NCBI GenBank assembly: GCA_949294185.1
Contig: CASFGA010000002.1
Span: forward strand, 248,001-312,000
DNA: 64,000 nt
Source: an uncultured Bacteroides sp.
GTDB lineage: Bacteria; Bacteroidota; Bacteroidia; Bacteroidales; Bacteroidaceae
Direction of reading: 5' to 3'
The first letter of the stretch is position 1; each line of letters starts with the position of its first letter. The notes beneath the pieces were generated by a model. The model searched no databases and was not told where the DNA came from. It was given only the letters and a program-made list of their open reading frames with translations. The position numbers were made by a program, and so were the translations under genes. This document shows, in pieces, positions 43,997 to 52,104 of the stretch.

Positions 43997-46279
43997 CTAT
44001 TTCTTCTTCAGTTCGTTGGTGAACGAGTAAGGCAGGTCGGCATCGGTCACCCCGCGCTGCTTGTTGGGCGTATCGCCCATCTGTATGTCGATGGTGGCTC
44101 CGCCGTTGAAGAGCGAGTGGGTGAAGTAGTTTTTCGTATATGTCTGTCCGTTCACCTTCATGCTCTCGATGTAGATGTTTCTGTCACTGTTTTCAGGAGC
44201 GTTGATCACCACATCCTTGCCGTTCTCCAGATGGATGGTGGCCTTCTTGAAGAGCGGGGCACCGGCGATGTACTGGTCGGTTCCGGGGCATACGGGGTAG
44301 AATCCCAGTGCGGTGAACACATACCATGCCGAAGTCTGTCCGTTGTCCTCATCGCCGCAGTATCCGTCGGGGGTAGGCGTGTACATGCAGTCCATCACCT
44401 GGCGCAGCCAGTATTGTGCCTTCCACGGCTGACGTGCGTAGTCGTAGAGGTAGATCATGTGCTGCACGGGCTGGTTGCCGTGTGCGTAGTTGCCCATGTT
44501 CATCACCGTCATCTCACGGATTTCGTGGATGGGGAAGCCGTAGTAGCTGTCGTCGAAGAGAGGCGGCACGGAGAATACCGAGTCCATCATCGACACGAAC
44601 ACCTCGTCGCCTCCCATCAGGTCGATCAGCCCCTGCGGGTCGTGGAACACCGACCAGGAGTAGTGCCAGCTGTTTCCCTCGGTAAAGGCGTCGCCCCACT
44701 TGAGCGGCGAGAACGGCGACTGGAAGGTGCCGTCGGCATTGCGTCCGCGCATGAGCTTGCTCTCCTTGTCGAACAGGTTCTTATAGTTCATCGCACGCTT
44801 GGCGAAGAGGTTGACCTCCTTCTTCGGGCGCTTCAGCTCCTTGGCCAGACGGTAGATGCACCAGTCGTTGTAGGCATACTCAAGGGTGCGTGCGGCGTTT
44901 TCGTTTATCTTCACATCATAGGGCACGTAGCCGAGCTTGTTGTAGTATTCATGACCCAGACGGCCGGTAGACGACACTTCCGGATGCACGTTCTCGGTGC
45001 CGTGGATGAGACCTTCGTAAAGCGTCTCCACATCGTCCACCCTTACGCCCTTCATGTATGCGTCAACGAGCACGGATGCCGAGTTGTTTCCCACCATGCA
45101 TCCCCGGTGTCCCGGACTCGCCCATTCGGGGAAGAATCCGCTTTCCTTGTAGGTGTTGATCAGCCCCTCCTGGATTTCCTCGTTCACAGAGGGATAAATC
45201 AGGTTGAGCAGCGGGAAGAGGCAGCGGAACGTGTCCCAGAATCCGGTGTCGGTATACATGTATCCGGGCAGCACCTGACCGTTGTAGGGACTGTAGTGCA
45301 TCACCTTTCCGCCGGCGGTCACTTCGTAGAACTTGCGCGGGAAGAGCAGCGAGCGGTAGAGGCAGGAATAGAAGGTGCGGTACTGGTCAAGGTTTCCGCC
45401 TTCCACCTCCACACGGCCCAGCACTTCGTTCCACGCTTCGCGCCCCTTCTGCACGAGGGTGTCGAAGCCGTCGGCTCCCAGTTCCTTCAGGTTCTGCATA
45501 GCCTGCTCGGGGCTGATGAACGACGATGCCACGCGGGCATGCACCTTCTCGCCCTTACGGGTGGAGAATCCGATGACGGCCCCCGCATGGTCGGCCTGCA
45601 GCTCGGTTCCTCCCTCGGCCAGGATGCTGTCTTTCACCGTAGCCTGGTAGGTGAAGGGCTTGTCGAACTCAATCACGAAATAGTTTCTGAAGTTTTCGGG
45701 CACTCCGCCGCTGTTGCGCGTGGTGTATCCCGTGATGCGGCGGTTTGCCGCGTCAATCTTCACATACGAACCCTTGTCGAAAGCGTCGACCACCACATAC
45801 GAGTGTTCGTTTTCGGGGAAGGTGAAGCGGAACATGGCGGCACGCTCGGTGGGTGTGAGCTCGGTCACGATGTCATATTCCGCCAGATATACTTTATAGT
45901 AATAGGCCTTGGCGGTCTCTCCCTTGTGTGAGAACCAGCTTGCACGCTTGTCTTCGTCGAACACCGGAGCGCCCACCATCGGCATGATGGAGAACTGTCC
46001 GTAGTCGTTGATCCACGGACTGGGCTGGTGGGTCTGCTTGAAGCCGCGTATCTTGGTGGCCGTATACTGGTAGGCCCATCCGTCGCCCATCTTTCCGGTC
46101 TGCGGAGTCCAGAAGTTCATACCCCACGGACGCGCGATGGCCGGATAGGTGTTTCCGGTGGAAAGCTCGAACGTGGACTGTGTTCCCACAAGCGGATTCA
46201 CATAATCCGCATAGTCTGTGGCGGCCTTGGCGAAGCCGAAGAATCCCGCCAGCAGAACGAGTAAAGTCAGTTTTCTCAT
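43997..46279 (-). CDS. GH92 glycosidase with Gln in place of the catalytic acid
   Basis: A 760-residue exported GH92 protein (signal MRKLTLLVLLAGFFGFAKA). GH92 enzymes are calcium-dependent, inverting exo-alpha-mannosidases. The N-terminal beta-sandwich opens YADYVNPLVGTQSTFELSTG, and the (alpha/alpha)6 domain contains TDTGFWDTFRCLFPLLNLIY. Where the neighbours read GNEPxHH, this protein reads GNQPVQHM (Gln603); the Glu at that place is the general acid in characterised members. The base region is kept (GDEDNGQTSAWYVF). A Gln here has been described for GH92 members acting on mannose-phosphate linkages, which need no acid; I infer a similar altered substrate. Third GH92 of the cluster. Confidence 0.95.
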   Translation of the reverse strand: MRKLTLLVLLAGFFGFAKAATDYADYVNPLVGTQSTFELSTGNTYPAIARPWGMNFWTPQTGKMGDGWAYQYTATKIRGFKQTHQPSPWINDYGQFSIMPMVGAPVFDEDKRASWFSHKGETAKAYYYKVYLAEYDIVTELTPTERAAMFRFTFPENEHSYVVVDAFDKGSYVKIDAANRRITGYTTRNSGGVPENFRNYFVIEFDKPFTYQATVKDSILAEGGTELQADHAGAVIGFSTRKGEKVHARVASSFISPEQAMQNLKELGADGFDTLVQKGREAWNEVLGRVEVEGGNLDQYRTFYSCLYRSLLFPRKFYEVTAGGKVMHYSPYNGQVLPGYMYTDTGFWDTFRCLFPLLNLIYPSVNEEIQEGLINTYKESGFFPEWASPGHRGCMVGNNSASVLVDAYMKGVRVDDVETLYEGLIHGTENVHPEVSSTGRLGHEYYNKLGYVPYDVKINENAARTLEYAYNDWCIYRLAKELKRPKKEVNLFAKRAMNYKNLFDKESKLMRGRNADGTFQSPFSPLKWGDAFTEGNSWHYSWSVFHDPQGLIDLMGGDEVFVSMMDSVFSVPPLFDDSYYGFPIHEIREMTVMNMGNYAHGNQPVQHMIYLYDYARQPWKAQYWLRQVMDCMYTPTPDGYCGDEDNGQTSAWYVFTALGFYPVCPGTDQYIAGAPLFKKATIHLENGKDVVINAPENSDRNIYIESMKVNGQTYTKNYFTHSLFNGGATIDIQMGDTPNKQRGVTDADLPYSFTNELKKK

Positions 46280-46304
46280 GGTCTTAATTCAATGATTGTT
46301 TTTT

Positions 46305-48584
46305 TTATTGTTTGATGCCCCATTGGGTAGGTTTGTCTGTCATGATGATTTCCAGCGTGCCTCCGCCCGTGATGTCCTTATGCTCGAAGAAAGGCACGTC
46401 GAGCCGCTTGCCGTTGAGCATGGCCGACTGGATATACTTGTTGTCCTTCGAGTTGTTGCGCACGGTGATGGTGAAGGTCTTTCCGTCAGGCAGGTGTATG
46501 GCCACCTGGTCGAACAGCGGACGGCCGATGGAGTATACGGGCTTGCCCGGACATACCTGGTAGAATCCCATCGAGTTGAGGATGTACCATGCCGACATCT
46601 GTCCGCAGTCCTCGTTGCCCGACAGTCCGTCGGGGTCGTTCCGGTACTGCTCCTTGAACACGCGGTCGATCAGCTCCTGCGTCTTCCACGGACGGTTCAC
46701 ATAGTTGTACATGTGGATGACATGGTGGCTCGGCTCGTTGCCCTGCGCATACTGTCCGATCAGACCGGTGATGTCGGCCGAAACGATGTCGCCCTCCAGT
46801 TCCGAAGATGCGGTGAACAGTGAGTCGAGCTTGCCCACAAAGGCGTCCTCTCCTCCCATCAGCTTGACCAGCCCCTCGATGTCGTGAGGCACGAACCATG
46901 TCCACTGCCATGCCGTACCCTCGCAATAGTCGTCGTTGCGGTGGTTGGACGAGCGCGGATTGAACGGCGTGCGCCACTTCCCCTTCGAGTCCACCCCGCG
47001 CATGAAGCGTGTGGAAGGGTCGAAATACAGCTCGTATGCCTTGGCAAACTTCTCATACTTTTCCTTGTTCTTATAGTCGCCCACGGCTTCGGCCAGCACG
47101 GAGATGCACCAGTCGTCGTAAGCATACTCAAGCGCCTTGGCCACCGACTCGTTTTCGCGGTCGCAGGGGATGTATCCCAGCGTGTTCTTGTAGTAGCGGG
47201 CCATCGGCATCAGCACCGGCAGCACCTTGGCGGGACACTTGATGCCCGTGGTGTCATACTCGGCGGCACGCAGACAGGCCTTGTAAGCCTCCTCCAGATC
47301 AAACTTGGCGTAGCCCTTGGTATAGGCATCGGCCATGAGCGAAGCGGCGTGATAGCCAATCATGGTGGCGGTATAGTTTCCGGCCAGCTCCCACTTGGGC
47401 AGCACCCCGCCCTCGCGCGCCTTGAGCAGCAGCGAGCGGATATACTCGTTGTTGCGCTCCGGCTCGATGATGGAAAGCAGCGGATGGAGCGCACGGAAGG
47501 TGTCCCACAGAGAGAATATGGTGTATACCGGACGGTTCACATCGCCCTGGTGTGTCTTCAGGTCCATGCCCAGATAGCGTCCGTCCACATCCGTAAACAG
47601 GTTGGGGCTGATGGCCGAGTGATACATGGCGGTATAGAAGATGGTCTTGTCGGTCTCGTCGGGCGTGGTGACGTCGATCTTTGACAGATATCCGTTCCAT
47701 GCCTGGCGTGCTGCCTTGCGGATGCCGTCGAAGTCCCATCCGGGGATTTCGGCCTCCAGATTCTTCCGCGCCCCCTCCGTGTCGACCGCCGATATGCCGA
47801 GCTTCACCATCACCGGCTCATCCTTCTGCGTGGCAAACTGCAGGAGCACCTTGCAGCGGGGCTGCATCTTTCCGTTGTGGTCGGTCAGCGTGTCGCGCAG
47901 GATGGTATAGGTAAAGGGTTTTGAGAACTTGGCGTAGAAGCTTGCCTGCTGGTCGAACGCCCAGTATTCCGTCAGCTTGCTTCCGCGGATTTCGGTGTCG
48001 CTCACCACCTCCACCTGCATGTCGAGGTTGGTCTGACGCTGCAGCGAATAGTCGAGGTCGATGATGAATCCGGCCTTGTCGGTCTGCGGGAAGGTGAAGC
48101 GGTGGAGCACCGCACGCTTGGTGGACGTCATTTCGGCCTTCACCCCGTAACGGTCGAGGAATACGGAGTAGTATCCCGGCTCGGCGGTCTCGCCTGCGTG
48201 GGAGAATGCCGAAGCATAGGGCAGGTTCTGCCGGGTGAAGTCCTGCGGGTCGACAGTCTGTTCGCCCACAGTCGGCATGAGCAGGAAGTCGCCGTAGTCG
48301 GCGCATCCCGTACCGCTCACGTGGGTATGCGAGAACCCGTTCATGAGCGAATCTTCGTAATAATAGCCCGAACAGGCATCCCAGCCGTCGATACGCGTGT
48401 CGGGACTGGGCTGAATCATTCCGTTAGGCACCACCGCACCGGGGAAGGTGTGTCCGTGTCCTCCCGTGCCGACAAACGGATTCACGTAGGCGGTGTAATC
48501 ATTCTCAACAGTCACATCCGTAGAACATGCTGCCAAAAGCATCGAACCGATGCAACCTGCAATCGCATAAAATCTTAAATTCAT
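46305..48584 (-). CDS. GH92 alpha-mannosidase, lipoprotein
   Basis: A 759-residue GH92 exo-alpha-mannosidase with a lipoprotein signal (AIAGCIGSMLLAAC; lipid Cys near residue 20). The catalytic acid region is intact (GNEPSHHVIHMYNYVNRPWK, Glu617), as is the base region GNEDCGQMSAWYILNSMGFY. GFSHTHVSGTGCADYGDFLL and FSLWDTFRALHPLLSIIEPE are further family landmarks. The ATG at 48584 is used; an in-frame TTG 5 codons upstream lies too close to the preceding fecR stop. It is 25 bp from the next GH92 gene and 24 bp from the FecR gene, so all belong to one operon. Confidence 0.96.
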   Translation of the reverse strand: MNLRFYAIAGCIGSMLLAACSTDVTVENDYTAYVNPFVGTGGHGHTFPGAVVPNGMIQPSPDTRIDGWDACSGYYYEDSLMNGFSHTHVSGTGCADYGDFLLMPTVGEQTVDPQDFTRQNLPYASAFSHAGETAEPGYYSVFLDRYGVKAEMTSTKRAVLHRFTFPQTDKAGFIIDLDYSLQRQTNLDMQVEVVSDTEIRGSKLTEYWAFDQQASFYAKFSKPFTYTILRDTLTDHNGKMQPRCKVLLQFATQKDEPVMVKLGISAVDTEGARKNLEAEIPGWDFDGIRKAARQAWNGYLSKIDVTTPDETDKTIFYTAMYHSAISPNLFTDVDGRYLGMDLKTHQGDVNRPVYTIFSLWDTFRALHPLLSIIEPERNNEYIRSLLLKAREGGVLPKWELAGNYTATMIGYHAASLMADAYTKGYAKFDLEEAYKACLRAAEYDTTGIKCPAKVLPVLMPMARYYKNTLGYIPCDRENESVAKALEYAYDDWCISVLAEAVGDYKNKEKYEKFAKAYELYFDPSTRFMRGVDSKGKWRTPFNPRSSNHRNDDYCEGTAWQWTWFVPHDIEGLVKLMGGEDAFVGKLDSLFTASSELEGDIVSADITGLIGQYAQGNEPSHHVIHMYNYVNRPWKTQELIDRVFKEQYRNDPDGLSGNEDCGQMSAWYILNSMGFYQVCPGKPVYSIGRPLFDQVAIHLPDGKTFTITVRNNSKDNKYIQSAMLNGKRLDVPFFEHKDITGGGTLEIIMTDKPTQWGIKQ

Positions 48585-48608
48585 ACTATTATATTTCAAG
48601 GATTTGAT

Positions 48609-49598
48609 TTACTTGTCTGACGAAAGGAAAATGGTGTTCTGGCGCACCTCGTAGCTGATGTGGAGCGTATTCCGCAGGATGTCGAGCATCTCGGTGATGC
48701 TTTCCTTCCTGTTGAGCACCCCCGAATAGGTTTCCGTGCCGTCGATGTCGGGCGAGAGGATAATCTCTACACCGTAGAGGGCCTCCAGTGTCTCGGCGAT
48801 GTCGAAAATGTCGGCCTGGCGGAAAGGAATCAGGTTGTCGTGCCACACGGCATCGAGCGCGGTGTTCGCCTCCGTCACCTTCATGTTTCCGGTCACGGTG
48901 TTCAGCTCCACCTTCTGTCCGGGCTGAAGGGTTATCGAGCCTTCGTCGTTGTTGCCCGTCACCCGTATTTCACCCTCTATCAGCGAAGCCTCGGCCAGAC
49001 GGCTGGGGGATGCGTCTCTGAAGTTGAACTTCGTGCCCAGCACCCGCACGCTCATAGTCCGGTTGCTCACCGTAAAGGGCCTGCGGCGGTCTCTCGTCAC
49101 CTCAAAATAGGCTTCTCCGGTCATCTCCAGGCTGCGTCCGTCGGGAGCAAACGCCTCGGGATAGCGCAGCGAAGAGTTTTCGTTGAGCCACACCCGGCTG
49201 CCGTCGGGCAGCGTCAGCTCTCTGGTCTCTCCTGCCGCCGTGGCCACCGCAACCCATTCGTGCGAAGGCCCGCTGAGGTAATGAAACGCCACTCCCGCCA
49301 CGGCTGCCACCACCACGGCTGCGGCCGCATAGCGTATGTTTCTCCAGAGCCTTACGGTCTGCCTCACCCGCGTCTTCTCCTCGCCGGTGACGCGCTCCAG
49401 TCTTTTCTCCGCTTTCCTTATCAGGCGGGCTTCCTCGCGGCTGTCCGCCTTCCCCAAGAGATACATCTCCTCCCAGGCGAAGAACCGGCGGGCGTTGTCA
49501 TCCGACCGGTTCACCCAGCGGATAACCGCATCCCGCTCTTCGGCCGTGCATTCGCCGTTGAAGAAGCGTATAATCATGCTGTAACTCACTTTATCCAT
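48609..49598 (-). CDS. FecR family anti-sigma factor lying between GH92 genes
   Basis: A 329-residue FecR: cytoplasmic N-domain (FFNGECTAEERDAVIRWVNR), one transmembrane helix near residues 89-110 (YAAAAVVVAAVAGVAFHYLS), a FecR domain (LPDGSRVWLNENSSLRYPEA, MTGEAYFEVTRDRRRPFTVS, VRVLGTKFNFRD) and a DUF4974 C-terminus (QADIFDIAETLEALYGVEII). These proteins normally pair with an ECF sigma gene upstream and a SusC gene downstream. Here both neighbours are GH92 genes, and no sigma factor or SusC/SusD is in the surrounding 20 kb. It may act on a sigma factor encoded elsewhere, or the locus has lost its partners. Confidence 0.93.
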   Translation of the reverse strand: MDKVSYSMIIRFFNGECTAEERDAVIRWVNRSDDNARRFFAWEEMYLLGKADSREEARLIRKAEKRLERVTGEEKTRVRQTVRLWRNIRYAAAAVVVAAVAGVAFHYLSGPSHEWVAVATAAGETRELTLPDGSRVWLNENSSLRYPEAFAPDGRSLEMTGEAYFEVTRDRRRPFTVSNRTMSVRVLGTKFNFRDASPSRLAEASLIEGEIRVTGNNDEGSITLQPGQKVELNTVTGNMKVTEANTALDAVWHDNLIPFRQADIFDIAETLEALYGVEIILSPDIDGTETYSGVLNRKESITEMLDILRNTLHISYEVRQNTIFLSSDK

Positions 49599-49650
49599 AA
49601 TCTTTTTACCTACTTTCTATCATAAAGAACAACTTTCCGTGCAGAAACAC

Positions 49651-51864
49651 TTACTCATACCACACAGCTCCCGGCTCGCTGCCCATCTCAAGTTCAAGTG
49701 TCGCACCCTCCATAATCTGTCCGTGGGTGATGTAGCACTTGTCGTAGGGCGTTCCGTTGAGCTTCACTGACTGGATGTAGATGTTTTCGCGGCTCACGTT
49801 GTGCGCCACCACCGTAAAGGTCTTCCCTCCCTCCAGATGCAGCTGCATGCGGGGGAACATGGGCGTACCGATTTCGTAAAGTCCCGATACGGGGTTGACC
49901 GGATAGAAGCCCATCGCGCTGAACACATACCAGGCCGACATCTGTCCGCAGTCTTCGTTGCCGCACAGTCCGGCAGGGGTATTGGTATAGAGGTCGTGCA
50001 TGATCTGCGCCACATACTTCTGGGTCTTCCAGGGCTGCTCCACCTTGTTGAAGAGGTATGCCACATGGTGTCCCGGCTCGTTGCCGTGGGCATACTGTCC
50101 GATCATGCCCGTGCTGAAGATGGGCAGCTCGTCGTCATCGGCAGGATGGAAGGTGAACATGCTGTCGAGCTTCTGCGTGAAGCGTTCCTTTCCTCCGACC
50201 AGCCCCATCAGCCCGTCTATGTCATGCTGCACCGACCAGAAATACTGCCATCCGTTGCTCTCGCAGATGTCTTCGGTATAGGCATCGGCCTGGAATCCGG
50301 GGATGAAGCTCCCCTTGCTGTCGCGCGGCTGCATGAATGTGGTGACGGGGTTGAACACATTCCGGTAGTTTCCGGCGCGCTCGTCGAACTCCTTCATCAC
50401 TTCGGTCTTTCCCATCTTTTCCGCCATGCGGGCGATGCAGTAGTCGTCGAAGGCATACTCCAGTGTCTTCGAGAGCGACCAGTTTTCGTAAGGCTTCAGG
50501 TCGTAAGGCACGTATCCCTTTTCCTTGTATACACCGATTCCGCGGTATTCGTCGATGTTCGCCGTCTTCACACAAGCCTCCAGCGCCTTTTCCGCGTCGA
50601 AGTCGCCGATGCCCTTCAGATAGGCATCCACGATGACGGGCACGGCATGATAGCCGATCATCATGTCCGTCTCGCTTCCCTGGAAGTTCCATACCGGCAG
50701 GCGTCCGTTCTGCTCGTAGAAGGCGATGAACGACTTCACCATGTCATTCACGCGCCCGGGCTGGGTATAGGTGAAGAGCGGATGCGAAGCACGATAGGTG
50801 TCCCACAGCGAGAAGGTGCCGTAGTTTGTCCATCCGCCGGTGTGGTGCACCTGCCTGTCGGGGCCACGGTATGCGCCGTCTACATCGCTGTAGATGGTAG
50901 GTGCCAGCATGCTGTGATAAAGCGCGGTGTAGAACACGGTCTTGTCGTCGCGGCTGTCCGACTCTATCTCGATCTTGGCCAGTTCCTTGTTCCACATCGC
51001 CTTGGCGCGGTTCAGATAGCCGTCGAAATCCCCTGCGGTAGCCTCGGCCTGGAAGTTGCGCTCCGCGCCGTCCATGCCCGTGGCCGAAAGAGCCGTCACG
51101 ACCGTAATCTGTTCGTCTTTCTGGGTATGATAGTCGAAGCGGGCCACCACCCCGTCGCTGATTTTCAGCCCGTCCTTCTCGATGAACACCGTGTCGACAC
51201 TCATCTTGTCGAACGGACGCGAGAAGCGGGTATAGAAGTAGATTTTCTGTCCGCGTGCCCATCCGTCAGAGAAACGGTATCCGCGCACCGTAGCCGAGTC
51301 GACGGCCTCGATGTAGGAATCCTCCGTCACATCCCAGTTCATGGCCTTGGCCAGATTGAGAAACACGGCCGACTCCGCCTGGGGGAATGTGTAGCGCTGC
51401 ACGCCGCAACGCTCGGTGGCGGTCAGCTCGACACGGATGCCGTAATCGTCGAGTGTCACCTGATAATATCCGGCGTATGCGCTCTCACGCTCGTGCGAGA
51501 ACTTGGAATGGATGCCCAGCGGCGGCTCGGCCTCGCTGTAAGGCAGGGTGACGGGCATGAAGGATATGTCGTAAAGGTCGCCTGCCCCGGTGCCCGACAG
51601 ATGTGTGTGGCTGAACCCGGCAATCGTGCTGTCCGGATAGAAATATCCGGCGATGCGGTCCCACCCCGGAAGTCCGTTGTCTGGGCTCAGCTGCACCATC
51701 CCGAAGGGAACCTGCGCCCCGGGGTAAGTGTTTCCCGTAAAGTCCGTACCGATGAACGGATTAACATATTGGGTGTAATCGACCTCGGACAGAGACTTGT
51801 CCGGCGCGCCGCAGGCCGTGAGAAGGGCTGCAAAGGCACAAACATAACCAGCTGTAAATTTCAT
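49651..51864 (-). CDS. GH92 alpha-mannosidase, lipoprotein (first of the cluster)
   Basis: A 737-residue GH92 exo-alpha-mannosidase. The ATG at 51864 starts the lipoprotein signal MKFTAGYVCAFAALLTAC (lipid Cys at residue 18); a start 9 codons earlier is rejected. Catalytic acid motif GNEPGHHVAYLFNKVEQPWK (Glu596) and base motif GNEDCGQMSAWYVFSAMGFY are present, with YPGAQVPFGMVQLSPDN and GFSHTHLSGTGAGDLYDISF in the N-terminal part. Likely surface or periplasmic, trimming mannose from N-glycans or mannan. It is the first gene of the leftward GH92-FecR-GH92-GH92 group, 52 bp before the FecR gene. Confidence 0.96.
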   Translation of the reverse strand: MKFTAGYVCAFAALLTACGAPDKSLSEVDYTQYVNPFIGTDFTGNTYPGAQVPFGMVQLSPDNGLPGWDRIAGYFYPDSTIAGFSHTHLSGTGAGDLYDISFMPVTLPYSEAEPPLGIHSKFSHERESAYAGYYQVTLDDYGIRVELTATERCGVQRYTFPQAESAVFLNLAKAMNWDVTEDSYIEAVDSATVRGYRFSDGWARGQKIYFYTRFSRPFDKMSVDTVFIEKDGLKISDGVVARFDYHTQKDEQITVVTALSATGMDGAERNFQAEATAGDFDGYLNRAKAMWNKELAKIEIESDSRDDKTVFYTALYHSMLAPTIYSDVDGAYRGPDRQVHHTGGWTNYGTFSLWDTYRASHPLFTYTQPGRVNDMVKSFIAFYEQNGRLPVWNFQGSETDMMIGYHAVPVIVDAYLKGIGDFDAEKALEACVKTANIDEYRGIGVYKEKGYVPYDLKPYENWSLSKTLEYAFDDYCIARMAEKMGKTEVMKEFDERAGNYRNVFNPVTTFMQPRDSKGSFIPGFQADAYTEDICESNGWQYFWSVQHDIDGLMGLVGGKERFTQKLDSMFTFHPADDDELPIFSTGMIGQYAHGNEPGHHVAYLFNKVEQPWKTQKYVAQIMHDLYTNTPAGLCGNEDCGQMSAWYVFSAMGFYPVNPVSGLYEIGTPMFPRMQLHLEGGKTFTVVAHNVSRENIYIQSVKLNGTPYDKCYITHGQIMEGATLELEMGSEPGAVWYE

Positions 51865-51986
51865 ATTGTCTTCAAGATTTAGAATTAACACTTCTTGCGT
51901 TCAACTATATAAACAATGGTACGACGAAAAACACTTATAAGAGATTACACTTTTCACACGAAATCCGACACACATTGAGCGTTCAG

Positions 51987-52023
51987 ACAAAAAAAATACG
52001 GAATCTCCTCGCGGAGTTCCGTA
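51987..52023 (-). terminator. Intrinsic terminator of the DUF349 gene
   Basis: On the minus strand, TACGGAA...TTCCGTA with an inner TCC/GGA pairing (51997-52023) is followed by eight U (A-tract 51989-51996); 81 bp past the stop. Confidence 0.82.
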
Positions 52024-52104
52024 CTTTCCATTCATACAAAACATTCTGTCACAGCCTTCCTCCATACCGGTTCCGGCAATGACGATTACGATATCAGATT
52101 AAGA

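Noticed and set aside
40499..45931. A single open frame of about 1800 codons on the plus strand
   Set aside because: It is antisense to the DUF3868, DUF5723 and GH92 genes and has a Val/His/Arg-rich, repetitive composition typical of the opposite strand of GC-rich genes. No domain is recognisable.
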